A stretch of DNA of 57,053 nucleotides from UBA11855 sp964591705 (lineage in GTDB: Archaea; Thermoproteota; Bathyarchaeia; Bathyarchaeales; Bathycorpusculaceae). Location: assembly GCA_964591705.1 (NCBI GenBank), contig CAZQCX010000008.1, forward strand, positions 1 through 57,053, written 5' to 3'. The translations under genes were made by a program, and so were the position numbers. This document shows, piece after piece, positions 40,038-49,192 of the stretch (positions are counted from its first letter, which is position 1; each line of letters begins with the position of its first letter). The notes under the pieces were generated by a model. The model saw only the letters and a program-made list of their open reading frames with translations, was not told the origin of the DNA and did no database searches.

Positions 40038-41291
40038 GTGTCATCAATCATCGAAGACCTCATAGCACGAAAAATCTTCAACAGCCGAGGAGAAGAAACT
40101 ATTGAGGTTGACGTGATAACCACAGAGGGCTTCGGACGATCCTCTGCACCCTCGGGAAAAAGCCGAGGAAAAGCCGAGGTTGTCTACTACCCCCAAGGCG
40201 GAATTGATGCTGCACTCAAGAAGATTGACGAACTGATTGCCCCAGAACTCGCTGGTCTCAACGCTGATTTTCAAGAAGAAATTGACAACACCCTCCATGA
40301 AATCGATAACACAAACAACTTCAGGACCATCGGTGGGAACACCGCATGCGCAGTTTCACTTGCCAATGCAGAAGCAGCAGCCAACAGCCATGGCCAGCTC
40401 TTGTTCCAGTTTTTGGGAGGAACTGCTGCGAACACGCTGCCCTATCCACTGGGAAACTGCATAAGCGGAGGACAGCACGCAAGAGGAAAGTCCCCCGATA
40501 TTCAAGAGTTTTTAGTACTACCACATGGGGCAGATACGTTTTTGGAAGCAGCAATCGCCAACACACAAATCCACAAAAAAATCGGCGACGCACTCAAGAA
40601 AAAAACCCCTGGTTTTGCAGGGGGAAAAAGCGATGAAGGCGCATGGATCGCCAGTATTGGAGACGAAGAAGCCTTTGAGACCATGGCAAAGACTTGCGAA
40701 GAAATCGCTAACGAAATGGACTTTGAATGCGGATTCGGCATTGATGTTGCAGCGTCTTCTTTATGGAAGGAGAAAGAAGAGACGTATGTGTATGAACGAG
40801 AGGGGCGTAAACGAGATACTGCCAAACAGCTCGAGCATCTGCTAGGATTAATTGAGAAATATCATTTGATATATGTCGAAGATCCGTTTCATGAAGAAGA
40901 CTATGAGAGTTTTGCGGAAATCACTCGAAAAGCCAAGAATTGCCTAATCTGCGGGGATGACTTGTTTACGACGAACAAAGAACGATTAAACCAAGGACTT
41001 GAACTCGGCGCAGGAAACGCCATCTTAATCAAAATCAACCAGATCGGCACACTCACAGATGCGATAGACACAATCGAGAATGCACAAAGAAATGGTTATG
41101 CCCCGGTGGTCTCTCATCGCTCAGGCGACACATGTGATTGGCACATCTCGCACATAGCGGTGGCATACAAGTGTCCACTGATTAAAACAGGAATTGTTGA
41201 AGGATCACGGGTTGCCAAGATCAACGAGCTCGCAAGGATCGAACATTTCCTTGGAAACAGAGCTCGAATGGCAGATCTCAAGATAATCTAA
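40038..41291 (+). CDS. eno: Enolase
   Basis: Interconverts 2-phosphoglycerate and phosphoenolpyruvate. IEDLIARKIFNSRGEETIEV at the N terminus, FQFLGGTAANTLPYPLGNCI, GFAGGKSDEGAWIASI, the metal ligands in FGIDVAASSLW, YVEDPFHEEDYESF and CGDDLFTTN, the lysine in GNAILIKINQIGTLTDAI, and PVVSHRSGDTCDWHISHIAV are all enolase motifs. 417 residues, normal archaeal length. GTG start at 40038; the gene follows the usual archaeal order before rps2. Confidence 0.98.
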   Translation: MSSIIEDLIARKIFNSRGEETIEVDVITTEGFGRSSAPSGKSRGKAEVVYYPQGGIDAALKKIDELIAPELAGLNADFQEEIDNTLHEIDNTNNFRTIGGNTACAVSLANAEAAANSHGQLLFQFLGGTAANTLPYPLGNCISGGQHARGKSPDIQEFLVLPHGADTFLEAAIANTQIHKKIGDALKKKTPGFAGGKSDEGAWIASIGDEEAFETMAKTCEEIANEMDFECGFGIDVAASSLWKEKEETYVYEREGRKRDTAKQLEHLLGLIEKYHLIYVEDPFHEEDYESFAEITRKAKNCLICGDDLFTTNKERLNQGLELGAGNAILIKINQIGTLTDAIDTIENAQRNGYAPVVSHRSGDTCDWHISHIAVAYKCPLIKTGIVEGSRVAKINELARIEHFLGNRARMADLKII

Positions 41292-41307
41292 AGAAGGAGA
41301 GGAAATT

Positions 41308-42006
41308 TTGTCTGAAGATGAAATAAAAGAATACCAAACCGAATCAGACGTCAAGATTGAGAGTGAAGCAGGAGAAACGGTGCTGGTGGACGAATTGCTG
41401 CTTCCACAGGACACGTTACTCTCAGCGGGAATCCACATAGGCACGAGAATCAAAACGCTCGACATGGCTCCTTTCATCTACCGAGTGAGACCAGACGGTT
41501 TGTTCGTTTTAGATGTAAAAAAAACTGATGAAAGAATCCGAGTGGCTGCAAAGTTCTTAGCAAGATTCGAACCCAGAAAGGTTGCAGTCGCGGCTGCCAG
41601 ACTATACGCGCAAGAGCCCATCAAGAAATATTGCGAGGTAACAGGCGCAACGCCAATCATCGGCAGATTCATTCCAGGTCAACTATCAAACCCACTGTAT
41701 CCTAACAGAATAGAACCCGAAGTAATCGTGGTATCAGACCCCCGAGCAGATGCCCAAGCAGTAAAAGAAGCCTCAAACGTTGGAATACCAATAGTTGCCC
41801 TGTGCAGCACAGATAACGAATTTGCTGGAGTAGACTTTGTGATTCCAACCAACAACAAGGGCAGAAGAGCCTTGGCAGTAATCTTCTGGCTACTCGCAAG
41901 ACAAGTGCTTCGAGAAAGAGGGGAGCTTGCAGCGGACAAAGACCCCGCAGCGTCAGTAGAAGATTTCGAAGCCAAGATATCAAGGGAAGAAGAAGAGGAA
42001 GACTGA
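41308..42006 (+). CDS. rps2: Ribosomal protein uS2
   Basis: Small-subunit protein. LLSAGIHIGTRIKTLDMAPF near residue 36, YRVRPDGLFVLDVKKTDERI, and FIPGQLSNPLYPNRIEPEVI, then VALCSTDNEFAGVDFVIPTN are archaeal uS2 signatures. TTG start at 41308 follows AAGGAGAGG, a strong ribosome binding site. The C-terminal tail is acidic (SREEEEED). 232 residues, with an N-terminal acidic extension of about 30 residues. 7 nt before the MEMO-family gene. Confidence 0.97.
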   Translation: MSEDEIKEYQTESDVKIESEAGETVLVDELLLPQDTLLSAGIHIGTRIKTLDMAPFIYRVRPDGLFVLDVKKTDERIRVAAKFLARFEPRKVAVAAARLYAQEPIKKYCEVTGATPIIGRFIPGQLSNPLYPNRIEPEVIVVSDPRADAQAVKEASNVGIPIVALCSTDNEFAGVDFVIPTNNKGRRALAVIFWLLARQVLRERGELAADKDPAASVEDFEAKISREEEEED

Positions 42007-42013
42007 GCATGTG

Positions 42014-42862
42014 ATGAAAATTCGGCGCCCAACTCATGCTGGAACATTCTATTCAGCCGACGCCGAATCGCTCAGAGACCAGATAGAAAGTTGTTTTCTC
42101 CATATGTTTGGGCCAGGAAAATTGCCCAAAATTGAAAAAAGAAAACTCGAGAAGATAGTAGGATTGATTTGTCCTCACGCAGGATACGTATATTCTGGTC
42201 CCGTAGCAGCAAACGCTTTCTATGAACTCACGACCGACGGAAAGCCAGATACAGTTGTTCTCTTAGGTCCAAATCACACTGGCTATGGAAGCGCTCTAGG
42301 AGTAATGAATCAAGGCATCTGGCGGACCCCCCTCGGAGACGTAGAAATCGACTCAGAAGTAGCCAACGAGTTAGCACGGAAGACCGCTATCTTGGACATA
42401 GACGAGTCAGCTCACAGATACGAGCACTCTCTGGAGGTGCAGCTTCCATTCCTGCAGTATATGTTTGAAAACACCTTTAAGATTGTACCTATCTGTTTTC
42501 AATTACAGGACATAACTTCAGCAGACGAAATCGGAAATGCCTTGGCCAAAGTTCTGGTCAACAAAAACGCTGTAATAATAGCCTCTTCAGACTTCACTCA
42601 TTATGAATCCCGACCACAAGCAAGACGCAAAGACAAGTCCGCAATAAACGCTGTAAAAGCTATGGATGCAAGTATGTTTTTGTCAATCATCGAGAAGGAG
42701 AACATAACGGCGTGCGGTTATGGCCCGATAGCCGCATTGATAATTGCAGCCAGAGGATTACTCGCAAGAGAAGTGAATTTGCTCAGTTACAAAACAAGTG
42801 GCGACATAACTGGAGACACAACAAGCGTTGTTGGCTATGCAGCTATGGCTTTGAGAAAATAG
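42014..42862 (+). CDS. MEMO1 family protein
   Basis: Member of the MEMO/AMMECR1-B dioxygenase-like fold, structurally related to extradiol dioxygenases; function in archaea unknown. RRPTHAGTFYSADAESLRDQ at the N terminus, GLICPHAGYVYSGPVAANAF, VLLGPNHTGYGSALGVM, RYEHSLEVQLPFLQYMF and IIASSDFTHYES carry the conserved histidines and acidic residues of the putative metal site, and GYGPIAALIIAA and VVGYAAMALR close the domain. ATG 42014; GTG 42011 is an alternative. In archaea the gene is regularly found between rps2 and mevalonate kinase, as here. Confidence 0.93.
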   Translation: MKIRRPTHAGTFYSADAESLRDQIESCFLHMFGPGKLPKIEKRKLEKIVGLICPHAGYVYSGPVAANAFYELTTDGKPDTVVLLGPNHTGYGSALGVMNQGIWRTPLGDVEIDSEVANELARKTAILDIDESAHRYEHSLEVQLPFLQYMFENTFKIVPICFQLQDITSADEIGNALAKVLVNKNAVIIASSDFTHYESRPQARRKDKSAINAVKAMDASMFLSIIEKENITACGYGPIAALIIAARGLLAREVNLLSYKTSGDITGDTTSVVGYAAMALRK

Positions 42863-42934
42863 CCAAGAGACACACAACATCGTCCCCGAAGTATCAAGGC
42901 AACGGATCTAGAAAGAACGTTTTTATCCAATTCG

Positions 42935-42955
42935 CCTAATACCTATTCCATTAGG
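42935..42955 (+). promoter_or_regulatory. Promoter region and small inverted repeat before mvk
   Basis: CCTAAT (42935-42940) and ATTAGG (42950-42955) form a 6-bp inverted repeat with a 9-nt spacer, 11 bp before the mevalonate kinase ATG, downstream of a TATA-like CGTTTTTATCC (42918-42928). It could be a hairpin in the leader or an operator for the isoprenoid operon; evidence is weak. Confidence 0.35.
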
Positions 42956-42965
42956 GAATCAGTGA

Positions 42966-43907
42966 ATGGGAAAAGGTTCAGGATTTGGAAAAGTGATCTT
43001 GTTCGGCGAACATTTCGTCGTCCATGGAGTCCCAGGCATCGTTTCCGCAATTAACGCAACCAATGAAGCGATAGTGAAAAAGATTGACACGGAAACCGTA
43101 ATCAGAGATGAGCGCAAAACCGCGAAAGGGTATAGCCAAGAGAAAAGGCTCCAGCAGCATGAGTCACTAGACCGCATGCTCAGAGCAATGAAAGTTGACC
43201 CCAGAACAGCATTTGAGATATGGATAGGCGGGGAACTCCCAGGCTTCAGCGGGCTTGGGGCGTCTGCAGCAAGCAGCGTGGCCATCGCCCGGGCAATAGC
43301 CGATGAACTTGGAATGAGAATGTCAGATGCCCAAATCAACGAGATAGCTTACGAAGGGGAAAAAGCCTATGCCGGAACGCCCTCCGGCATCGACAACACC
43401 GCGGCAACATTCGGAGGTTTGCTCTGGTTCAAGAAAACCACGAACGGAGGCTCAAATACTTTAGAGAAACTTTGCATACGCGAACCGATCGACATCATAA
43501 TAGGGAGTACTGGAATAGTAGCCAACACTAAGACAATGGTCGAAGAGGTGGCCAACCGGAAACGTAACGAACCCGAGAAATATGAATATCTGTTTAACCA
43601 AGCAGAAGAACTCGTATACTCGGCTAAAGAAGCTCTGTTGCACTCAAAACTGGACGAAGCCGGCAGATTGATGAACGAGAATCATCGCCTACTTCAACAG
43701 ATAGGAGTATCTCATAAAGTACTTGACAATCTTGTCGAAATCGCTAGAAAACACGGCGCATACGGAGCCAAACTGACAGGCGGAGGAGGTGGAGGCTGCA
43801 TGATAGCACTCACCCCTGGAAAAGACTTGCAGAAAAGGGTTGCTGAAGCCATCGAGAAAGAAGGCTACGAGGTTCTGCGCACTATAATTGGGGTTGAGAA
43901 GATTTGA
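42966..43907 (+). CDS. mvk: Mevalonate kinase
   Basis: GHMP-family kinase phosphorylating mevalonate at O5, the entry to the archaeal modified mevalonate route. GFGKVILFGEHFVVHGVPGI at the N terminus, the ATP loop ELPGFSGLGASAASSVAIAR (about 91-110), PSGIDNTAATFGG with the catalytic aspartate, and KLTGGGGGGCMIALTPG near the C terminus are diagnostic. 313 residues. First of seven consecutive isoprenoid genes. Confidence 0.97.
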   Translation: MGKGSGFGKVILFGEHFVVHGVPGIVSAINATNEAIVKKIDTETVIRDERKTAKGYSQEKRLQQHESLDRMLRAMKVDPRTAFEIWIGGELPGFSGLGASAASSVAIARAIADELGMRMSDAQINEIAYEGEKAYAGTPSGIDNTAATFGGLLWFKKTTNGGSNTLEKLCIREPIDIIIGSTGIVANTKTMVEEVANRKRNEPEKYEYLFNQAEELVYSAKEALLHSKLDEAGRLMNENHRLLQQIGVSHKVLDNLVEIARKHGAYGAKLTGGGGGGCMIALTPGKDLQKRVAEAIEKEGYEVLRTIIGVEKI

Positions 43908-43937
43908 GAAGAAATCTCAAGGTAAACGAGATAGGAG

Positions 43938-44592
43938 ATGGAGACTTTGGATTTTAGAAGCTTTCTAGAGCAGCTTGAGAAAAGAGGCGAATTGACAAGA
44001 ATAAGCAAGGAAGTTTCAACAGAGTACGAAATGGCAGGGATCATTGAGGCTATTGAAGAGAAGCCCATACTTTTCGAAAAGATACAAGAATCCAAAATGC
44101 AGGTCGCTGCAGGACTAGTTTCCTCAAAAGACCTGATCGCAAGAGCACTCGAAATCGATAAGAAACAATTACTCGGCAAACTATCCGAAGCAATAGAGAA
44201 GCCAATAACCCCGGAAATTGTCAACAATGGAGGATGCCAAGAGACAGTTGTGAAAGACGTAGATGTGACAAAACTCCCTATTATGCGATACACAGCAAAA
44301 GATGGGGGAAAATACATAGCTTCAGCCGTAGCGATTGTTCGAGACCCAGAATACAACAGCAGAAACATGTGCTTTCACAGACTGATGCTCCTTGACAGAA
44401 GACGATTTGTTGCGAGAATAGTGGAAAACAGAGGAACTGATTCAGCTCTTAGGAAAGCAGGTGNNNNNNNNNNNNNNNNNNNNNNNNNNNNNNNNNNNNN
44501 NNNNNNNNNNNNNNNNNNNNNNNNNNNNNNNNNNNNNNNNNNNNNNNNNNNNNNNNNNNNNNNTCAAAATTGATATTGAACAGTTTACGTGA
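43938..44592 (+). CDS. UbiD-family decarboxylase, anhydromevalonate phosphate decarboxylase candidate (gap-interrupted)
   Basis: N-terminal 175 residues are UbiD-like: LDFRSFLEQLEKRGELTRIS, KPILFEKIQESKMQV, GCQETVVKDVDVTKLPIMRY and GGKYIASAVAIVRDPEYNSR with NMCFHRLMLLDRRRFVAR. The sequence then runs into 100 Ns (44464-44563), and after the gap the frame ends KIDIEQFT at TGA 44590-44592. UbiD proteins have about 420 residues, so over 200 are hidden and the gap is longer than its 100 Ns. Flanked by mevalonate kinase and aconitase-X genes, it is the probable prenyl-FMN-dependent decarboxylase turning trans-anhydromevalonate 5-phosphate into isopentenyl phosphate (established for the archaeal pathway, inferred here). 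Confidence 0.87.
44464..44563. other. Assembly gap (100 N)
   Basis: Exactly 100 Ns inside the UbiD-like gene; a placeholder rather than a measured distance, because the missing protein segment needs more than 100 bases. Confidence 0.95.
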
Positions 44593-45794
44593 AAAGAATG
44601 AGACTCACTGAAGAAGAAAAACGCATGCTCAATGGCGAAGAAGGTTTTGCTGCAAAAAAGAGCATGGAAATTCTTGTCGCGTTGGGAGACATTTTCGGCG
44701 CAGAAAAACTGGTAAAAGTTGGTTCTGTGCAAGTCGCTGGCGTCTCATACCATAACTTAGGTGATGCAGGTCTGGAGTTCCTTAACGAATTGTCAAGAGA
44801 TGGAAAAGTGAGAGTTCTTACGACACTTAACCCTGCTGGAATGGATCTCGAAAACTGGAAGCAATTAGGGATTAGTCCTGAATTCGCAGAAAAGCAAAAC
44901 CTTGTTATCGATGCTTTCAGGCGAATGGGCATAGTTACTTCTTGCACATGCACGCCCTACTTAATAGGTAACTTACCCCATTATGGGGAGCATGTCGCTT
45001 GGTCGGAAAGCTCGGCTGTTACTTTCGCCAACTCTGCAATCGGTGCTAGAACAAACAGGGAGGGAGGTCCTTCTGCCTTGGCTGCAGCATTCGTGGGCAA
45101 AACCCCCTGCTATGGACTTCATCTGATAGAAAACCGTATGCCAGATATTCACGTCCAAGTTAACGCAACCTTGAAGAGCATGTCAGATTGGGGTGCCTTG
45201 GGCTATTGCATAGGCAAGAACTCAGAGAACAGAATCCCATACATAACAGGTATACATGACGCTGAATTGGACGAGTTGAAGTCTTTCTGCGCTTCAGTTG
45301 TCACATATGGATCAAAGCCACTATTCCACATGCAGGGAATAACTCCAGAAGCTCAATTTCACTCACCCCCAAGAGATGGTTTAACGATTGAAGAACAGGA
45401 TTTGAAAGATGCCTATGAACGAATAAACGACGACGTCAAAGACATTGATCTCGTCTGTGTTGGCTGCCCCCACTGCTCAATAAAGGAAATCGCCGAAATC
45501 GCCACACTCATTGAAGGCAAGAAAGTCTCGCCCAACACAGAATTCTGGGTTGCCTGCGCGAGAACCACCAAGCAGCTCGCTGACCAACGAGGCTACACCA
45601 CCCTCATAGAAAAGGCAGGAGGGAAATTCGCTTGTGACACATGCATGGCAGTAGCACCCCTCAAAGGCAGGTTCAAATCATTGGCAACAACGTCCGCGAA
45701 GGGATGCTTCTATTCACGTCAAAACAATATGGCGACAAAAATGGGAAGCGTAAAAGAATGTATCAATGCAGCGGTGACAGGAAAATGGAGCTAA
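44589..45794 (+). CDS. Aconitase X large subunit / phosphomevalonate dehydratase large subunit
   Basis: Iron-sulfur hydro-lyase subunit. LTEEEKRMLNGEEGFAAKKS at the N terminus, KVGSVQVAGVSYHNLGDAG, SCTCTPYLIGNLPHYGEHVA, WSESSAVTFANSAIGARTNR and EGGPSALAAAFVGKTPCYG are aconitase-X (AcnX) features; cluster cysteines are seen in SCTCTPY, CVGCPHCS and CDTCMAV. In archaea AcnX with its small subunit dehydrates mevalonate 5-phosphate to trans-anhydromevalonate 5-phosphate. About 401 residues; GTG 44589 or ATG 44598. The overlap of 10 bp with the small-subunit gene and the mevalonate context support this role over proline/hydroxyproline AcnX enzymes. Confidence 0.92.
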   Translation: MKRMRLTEEEKRMLNGEEGFAAKKSMEILVALGDIFGAEKLVKVGSVQVAGVSYHNLGDAGLEFLNELSRDGKVRVLTTLNPAGMDLENWKQLGISPEFAEKQNLVIDAFRRMGIVTSCTCTPYLIGNLPHYGEHVAWSESSAVTFANSAIGARTNREGGPSALAAAFVGKTPCYGLHLIENRMPDIHVQVNATLKSMSDWGALGYCIGKNSENRIPYITGIHDAELDELKSFCASVVTYGSKPLFHMQGITPEAQFHSPPRDGLTIEEQDLKDAYERINDDVKDIDLVCVGCPHCSIKEIAEIATLIEGKKVSPNTEFWVACARTTKQLADQRGYTTLIEKAGGKFACDTCMAVAPLKGRFKSLATTSAKGCFYSRQNNMATKMGSVKECINAAVTGKWS

Positions 45795-46192
45795 AAGGAA
45801 GAACCATCTCAAGAGGCAAATGTGAGGGAAGCACCTTGGTAACTTCTCAGCCAATTTCGTTCTATGGCGGAGTGGACCCAAACACAGGAGAAATAATCGA
45901 GAAGGGACATGAACTCCAAGGGAAGACCGTAAGCGGAAACATTCTTGTTTTCCCAAATGGAAAGGGCTCTACCGTGGGATCTTACACGCTTTTCAGAATG
46001 AAGAAGAATGGAACAGCTCCTCTGGGAATAGTCAACAGAGAGTGCGAAACAATTATTGCGGTGGGAGCAATAATATCTGAAATTCCATGCATCGACCAGA
46101 TCGACATATCAAAGATGAGAACTGGAGACTTCCTGCACCTCGAGAACGGTGTCGTAACGCTACAACCCAGACATGAGACGGAACAGGAATGA
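45785..46192 (+). CDS. Aconitase X small (swivel) subunit / phosphomevalonate dehydratase small subunit
   Basis: Swivel-domain partner of the AcnX large subunit. ELKGRTISRGKCEGSTLVTS at the N terminus, PISFYGGVDPNTGEIIEKGH, and GNILVFPNGKGSTVGSYTLF are the DUF126 signatures. ATG 45785 overlaps the large-subunit stop; the frame open further upstream lies inside that gene and is not used. 135 residues. Ends overlapping the isopentenyl phosphate kinase start by 4 bp. Confidence 0.92.
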   Translation: MELKGRTISRGKCEGSTLVTSQPISFYGGVDPNTGEIIEKGHELQGKTVSGNILVFPNGKGSTVGSYTLFRMKKNGTAPLGIVNRECETIIAVGAIISEIPCIDQIDISKMRTGDFLHLENGVVTLQPRHETEQE

Positions 46193-46989
46193 GTATGATG
46201 AAACCGATCGTATTGAAAATTGGAGGCTCCGTTATCACTGACAAGAAAGGAGAGCTGTCTGCCCGCACAGAAGTGATTAACCGTTTAGCAGAAGAAATAG
46301 CCTCTGCCAAGAAAGAGAGCTTGATCGTGGTTCACGGCGGCGGTAGTTTTGGGCACCCAACTGCAAGGAGACACGCTATCAAAGAAGGATTCAAAGCATG
46401 TTCTCAAAAAGCGGGGTTTGCAGAAACGCATCATGTTATGACAGTGCTGAATGGACTTGTAATGGATTCACTTGTCTGGCACAACATACCAGCTGTCAGT
46501 ATCGCGCCTTCAAACTGTGTCATAACCAATGAGGGTCGTATCGACTCCTTCGATGATACAGCGCTTGAAATGTTGTTGAATATGGGTTTTACACCGGTGT
46601 TGTACGGCGACGTAACCCTCGACAGAAAACTCGGTTTCACAGTCTTGTCAGGTGACCAAATTGCAACATATTTGGCACTGAAACTAAGTGCAGCAAAAAT
46701 CGTTTTCGGAGTTGACATAGACGGTCTGTATGATTCTGATCCAAAGGGCAACAAAAACGCAAAGCTATACAGACACCTAACCCTAAAGGAGCTCAAAGCA
46801 GCACAAGAAAACCTCAGATTGCCAGCAGCAAAAGATGTAACAGGGGGAATGCAAGGAAAGATAGAAGAGTTGACCGCTGCAGTCGAACAAAGAATCCAAG
46901 TGGAAATTGTGAACGCCTCCAAGCCAAACCGTGTTTACAAGGCCCTAGCAGGAGAAAAAGGGGAAGGCACACTGATAGAGAAGGAATGA
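46189..46989 (+). CDS. ipk: Isopentenyl phosphate kinase
   Basis: Amino-acid-kinase-fold enzyme phosphorylating isopentenyl phosphate to IPP. VLKIGGSVITDKKGELSART with the catalytic lysine near the N terminus, IVVHGGGSFGHPTARRHAI with the catalytic histidine (His in SFGH) that distinguishes IPK from related kinases, VLYGDVTLDRKLGFTVLSGD and DVTGGMQGKIEELTAAV are present. 266 residues. It closes the modified pathway between the decarboxylase and the isomerase and overlaps the fni start by 4 bp. Confidence 0.95.
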   Translation: MSMMKPIVLKIGGSVITDKKGELSARTEVINRLAEEIASAKKESLIVVHGGGSFGHPTARRHAIKEGFKACSQKAGFAETHHVMTVLNGLVMDSLVWHNIPAVSIAPSNCVITNEGRIDSFDDTALEMLLNMGFTPVLYGDVTLDRKLGFTVLSGDQIATYLALKLSAAKIVFGVDIDGLYDSDPKGNKNAKLYRHLTLKELKAAQENLRLPAAKDVTGGMQGKIEELTAAVEQRIQVEIVNASKPNRVYKALAGEKGEGTLIEKE

Positions 46990-48095
46990 AAAGGATGGCA
47001 AACAACACAAAGGAACGAAAATCCGACCATATCAACATTTGTCTTAAACAGAGATCTCAAGCGAAGTCAATCACAGCAGGCTTCGAGGATATATGCCTAG
47101 TTCACAAGGCTTTGCCTGAAATCAATAGGGATACTATCGATTTGTCAACGAAAGTCTTTGACCACAAGTTCGCTGCTCCAGTAATCGTCGGAGCCATGAC
47201 TGGAGGAACACCAGAAGCCACAAAGATTAATGGTGTAATAGCTGAAGCAGTGGAAAAACTCGGGTTGGGAATGGGACTTGGAAGTCAGAGGGCTGCTGTG
47301 GAAGACAAGAAGCTAGAGAAAACCTACTCAGTCGCCAGAAAAAAGGCGCCTACCGCTTTCCTCATTGCGAATATAGGTGGGATTCAACTTGTCGAAGGCT
47401 ACGGCGTGAAAGAAATCAAGAAGGCAATTGAAATGATAGACGCAGACGCCGTAGCAATACATCTGAATGCTTTGCAGGAAACCATTCAGCCAGAAGGTCA
47501 GACCAACTTCAAAGGTGTAAGCTCAAGAATTGGTGAAATTGCTAGAGCAATAGATCAGCCAGTAATCGTGAAAGAGACTGGAGCAGGCATATCTGCAGAA
47601 GTTGCCAAACAACTTGAGTCCGCAGGAGTAAGGGGAATAGACGTAGGGGGCGCCGGCGGAACCAGCTTTGCCGCAGTTGAGTATTACCGGGCGGGTCCGG
47701 ACAACGATACACAACGATTTCTAGGTGAAACCTTTTGGGACTGGGGTATTCCAACTAGCGTTAGCCTCGTGGAAACAGCACAAAGCGTGAAACTACCCGT
47801 CATCGCTTCGGGTGGTCTCCGCGGTAGTCTCGACATAGCCAAAGCACTATCACTCAACGCTCACTTGGCAAGCCTGTCTCAGCCAATTTTGTCAGTTGCT
47901 GTACAGAGCATTCAAGAGGCAGAAAGGACTCTTTCTCGTCTGATTGAAGGTTTACGCAACGTTATGTTCCTCCTAGGAGCACAAAAAACTAGCGATCTTG
48001 CTAAGGTACCAGTCATAATAACAGGCAAGACCGCTGAATGGCTAAGGGCACGCCATTTCAGTGTGGAAGGCTACGCGTCGAGAGGAGCAGCTTAA
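46986..48095 (+). CDS. fni: Type 2 isopentenyl-diphosphate delta-isomerase
   Basis: FMN-dependent isomerisation of IPP and DMAPP. HINICLKQRSQAKSITAGFE near the N terminus, APVIVGAMTGGTPEATKING, LGMGLGSQRAAVEDKKLEKT, HLNALQETIQPEGQTNFKG with the catalytic glutamine, and GVRGIDVGGAGGTSFAAVEY and IASGGLRGSLDIAKAL (FMN phosphate binding) match type 2 enzymes. 369 residues. Starting codon ATG 46986 overlaps ipk, and the stop is 2 nt before the prenyl synthase TTG. Confidence 0.96.
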   Translation: MKRMANNTKERKSDHINICLKQRSQAKSITAGFEDICLVHKALPEINRDTIDLSTKVFDHKFAAPVIVGAMTGGTPEATKINGVIAEAVEKLGLGMGLGSQRAAVEDKKLEKTYSVARKKAPTAFLIANIGGIQLVEGYGVKEIKKAIEMIDADAVAIHLNALQETIQPEGQTNFKGVSSRIGEIARAIDQPVIVKETGAGISAEVAKQLESAGVRGIDVGGAGGTSFAAVEYYRAGPDNDTQRFLGETFWDWGIPTSVSLVETAQSVKLPVIASGGLRGSLDIAKALSLNAHLASLSQPILSVAVQSIQEAERTLSRLIEGLRNVMFLLGAQKTSDLAKVPVIITGKTAEWLRARHFSVEGYASRGAA

Positions 48096-48097
48096 TC

Positions 48098-49168
48098 TTG
48101 GATATTGAAACGTTTCTTGAAAAACAAGCCCTTCTGATCGATAAGACTATTGAGAAATACATACCTAGAGAGTTCACCAAAGACGCTATCCTCTTCAAGA
48201 TTATACCCGCTAGATACAGCCACAACTTAGAGGCACTAAACAACGCCATCGCAGAACCCATATGGGAGACTCTGGACAGAGGGGGAAAAAGATGGCGTCC
48301 TTCACTCTTTCTGCTCATTTGCGAAGCATTAGGCAAAAAGACGGAGGAATGCTTGGACTTTGCCATAATTCCAGAGGTCGTGCACAATGGGACGCTAATT
48401 GTGGATGACATAGAAGACTCCTCGGAGCTGCGAAGAGGGAAGCCGTGCACTTATAGGATCTATGGAATTGACATCGCTGTTAACGCCGGAAACGCCATGT
48501 ACTACCTTCCCCTTCTTCCTCTCATGGAGAAGGCAAGACAGATTGGGCCAGCCAAAATGCGCGACCTATACGAGGTGTACGCTCAGGAAATGATAAACCT
48601 CAGCTTGGGGCAGGCAATGGATATCGCTTGGCACAGAGGTATAGCGTCTGCGGACATACTGAAAGAAGAGGATTACATTCAAATGTGCGCCTACAAAACA
48701 GGCACGCTGGCGCGCATGGCAGCAAGGCTCGGAGCAGTGTTTGCAGATGCGGACCAAAAACTAGTTGAGAAACTCGGTCTGTTCGCGGAGAGCTTAGGTG
48801 TGGCTTTTCAGATGCAAGACGACATTCTCGATCTGACGGAAAAAGAGTTCACTGACAAGAAAGGTGGTCTTGGGCAAGACATCACCGAAGGGAAACGAAC
48901 ACTCCTGGTCATTCACGCTTTAAGGAAAGCAGACTCTGATGACAAAAAACGGCTCATAGAGATCCTCAACCTACACACTTCTGACCGAGCCCTCAAAGAT
49001 GAGGCTATTCAATTGCTAAAGAAGCATGACTCGATAGAATACGTGAAAAAGAAAGCCAATTGCACAGTTAGAGAAAGTTGGAAAGACGCCGCGAGAGCGT
49101 TGCCTGATTCGGATGCTAAGGAAAAACTAAAAGCATTCGCTGAATTCCTGATTAAAAGAAAGAAATAA
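48098..49168 (+). CDS. idsA: Polyprenyl (geranylgeranyl) diphosphate synthase
   Basis: Head-to-tail condensation of IPP to allylic diphosphates, making the C20 or longer chains of archaeal lipids. The first aspartate-rich motif is TLIVDDIEDSSELRRGKPC, the second FQMQDDILDLTEKEF; the product-binding GGKRWRPSLFLLICEAL and GLGQDITEGKRTLLVIHAL are conserved. TTG 48098 follows the GAGAGGAG ribosome binding site directly after fni; the longer frame lies inside fni. 356 residues, a bit longer than usual with about 20 residues before the first helix. Chain length cannot be fixed from these motifs alone. Confidence 0.93.
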   Translation: MDIETFLEKQALLIDKTIEKYIPREFTKDAILFKIIPARYSHNLEALNNAIAEPIWETLDRGGKRWRPSLFLLICEALGKKTEECLDFAIIPEVVHNGTLIVDDIEDSSELRRGKPCTYRIYGIDIAVNAGNAMYYLPLLPLMEKARQIGPAKMRDLYEVYAQEMINLSLGQAMDIAWHRGIASADILKEEDYIQMCAYKTGTLARMAARLGAVFADADQKLVEKLGLFAESLGVAFQMQDDILDLTEKEFTDKKGGLGQDITEGKRTLLVIHALRKADSDDKKRLIEILNLHTSDRALKDEAIQLLKKHDSIEYVKKKANCTVRESWKDAARALPDSDAKEKLKAFAEFLIKRKK

Positions 49169-49192
49169 TGTATAACGGACGTATCCTTAACG

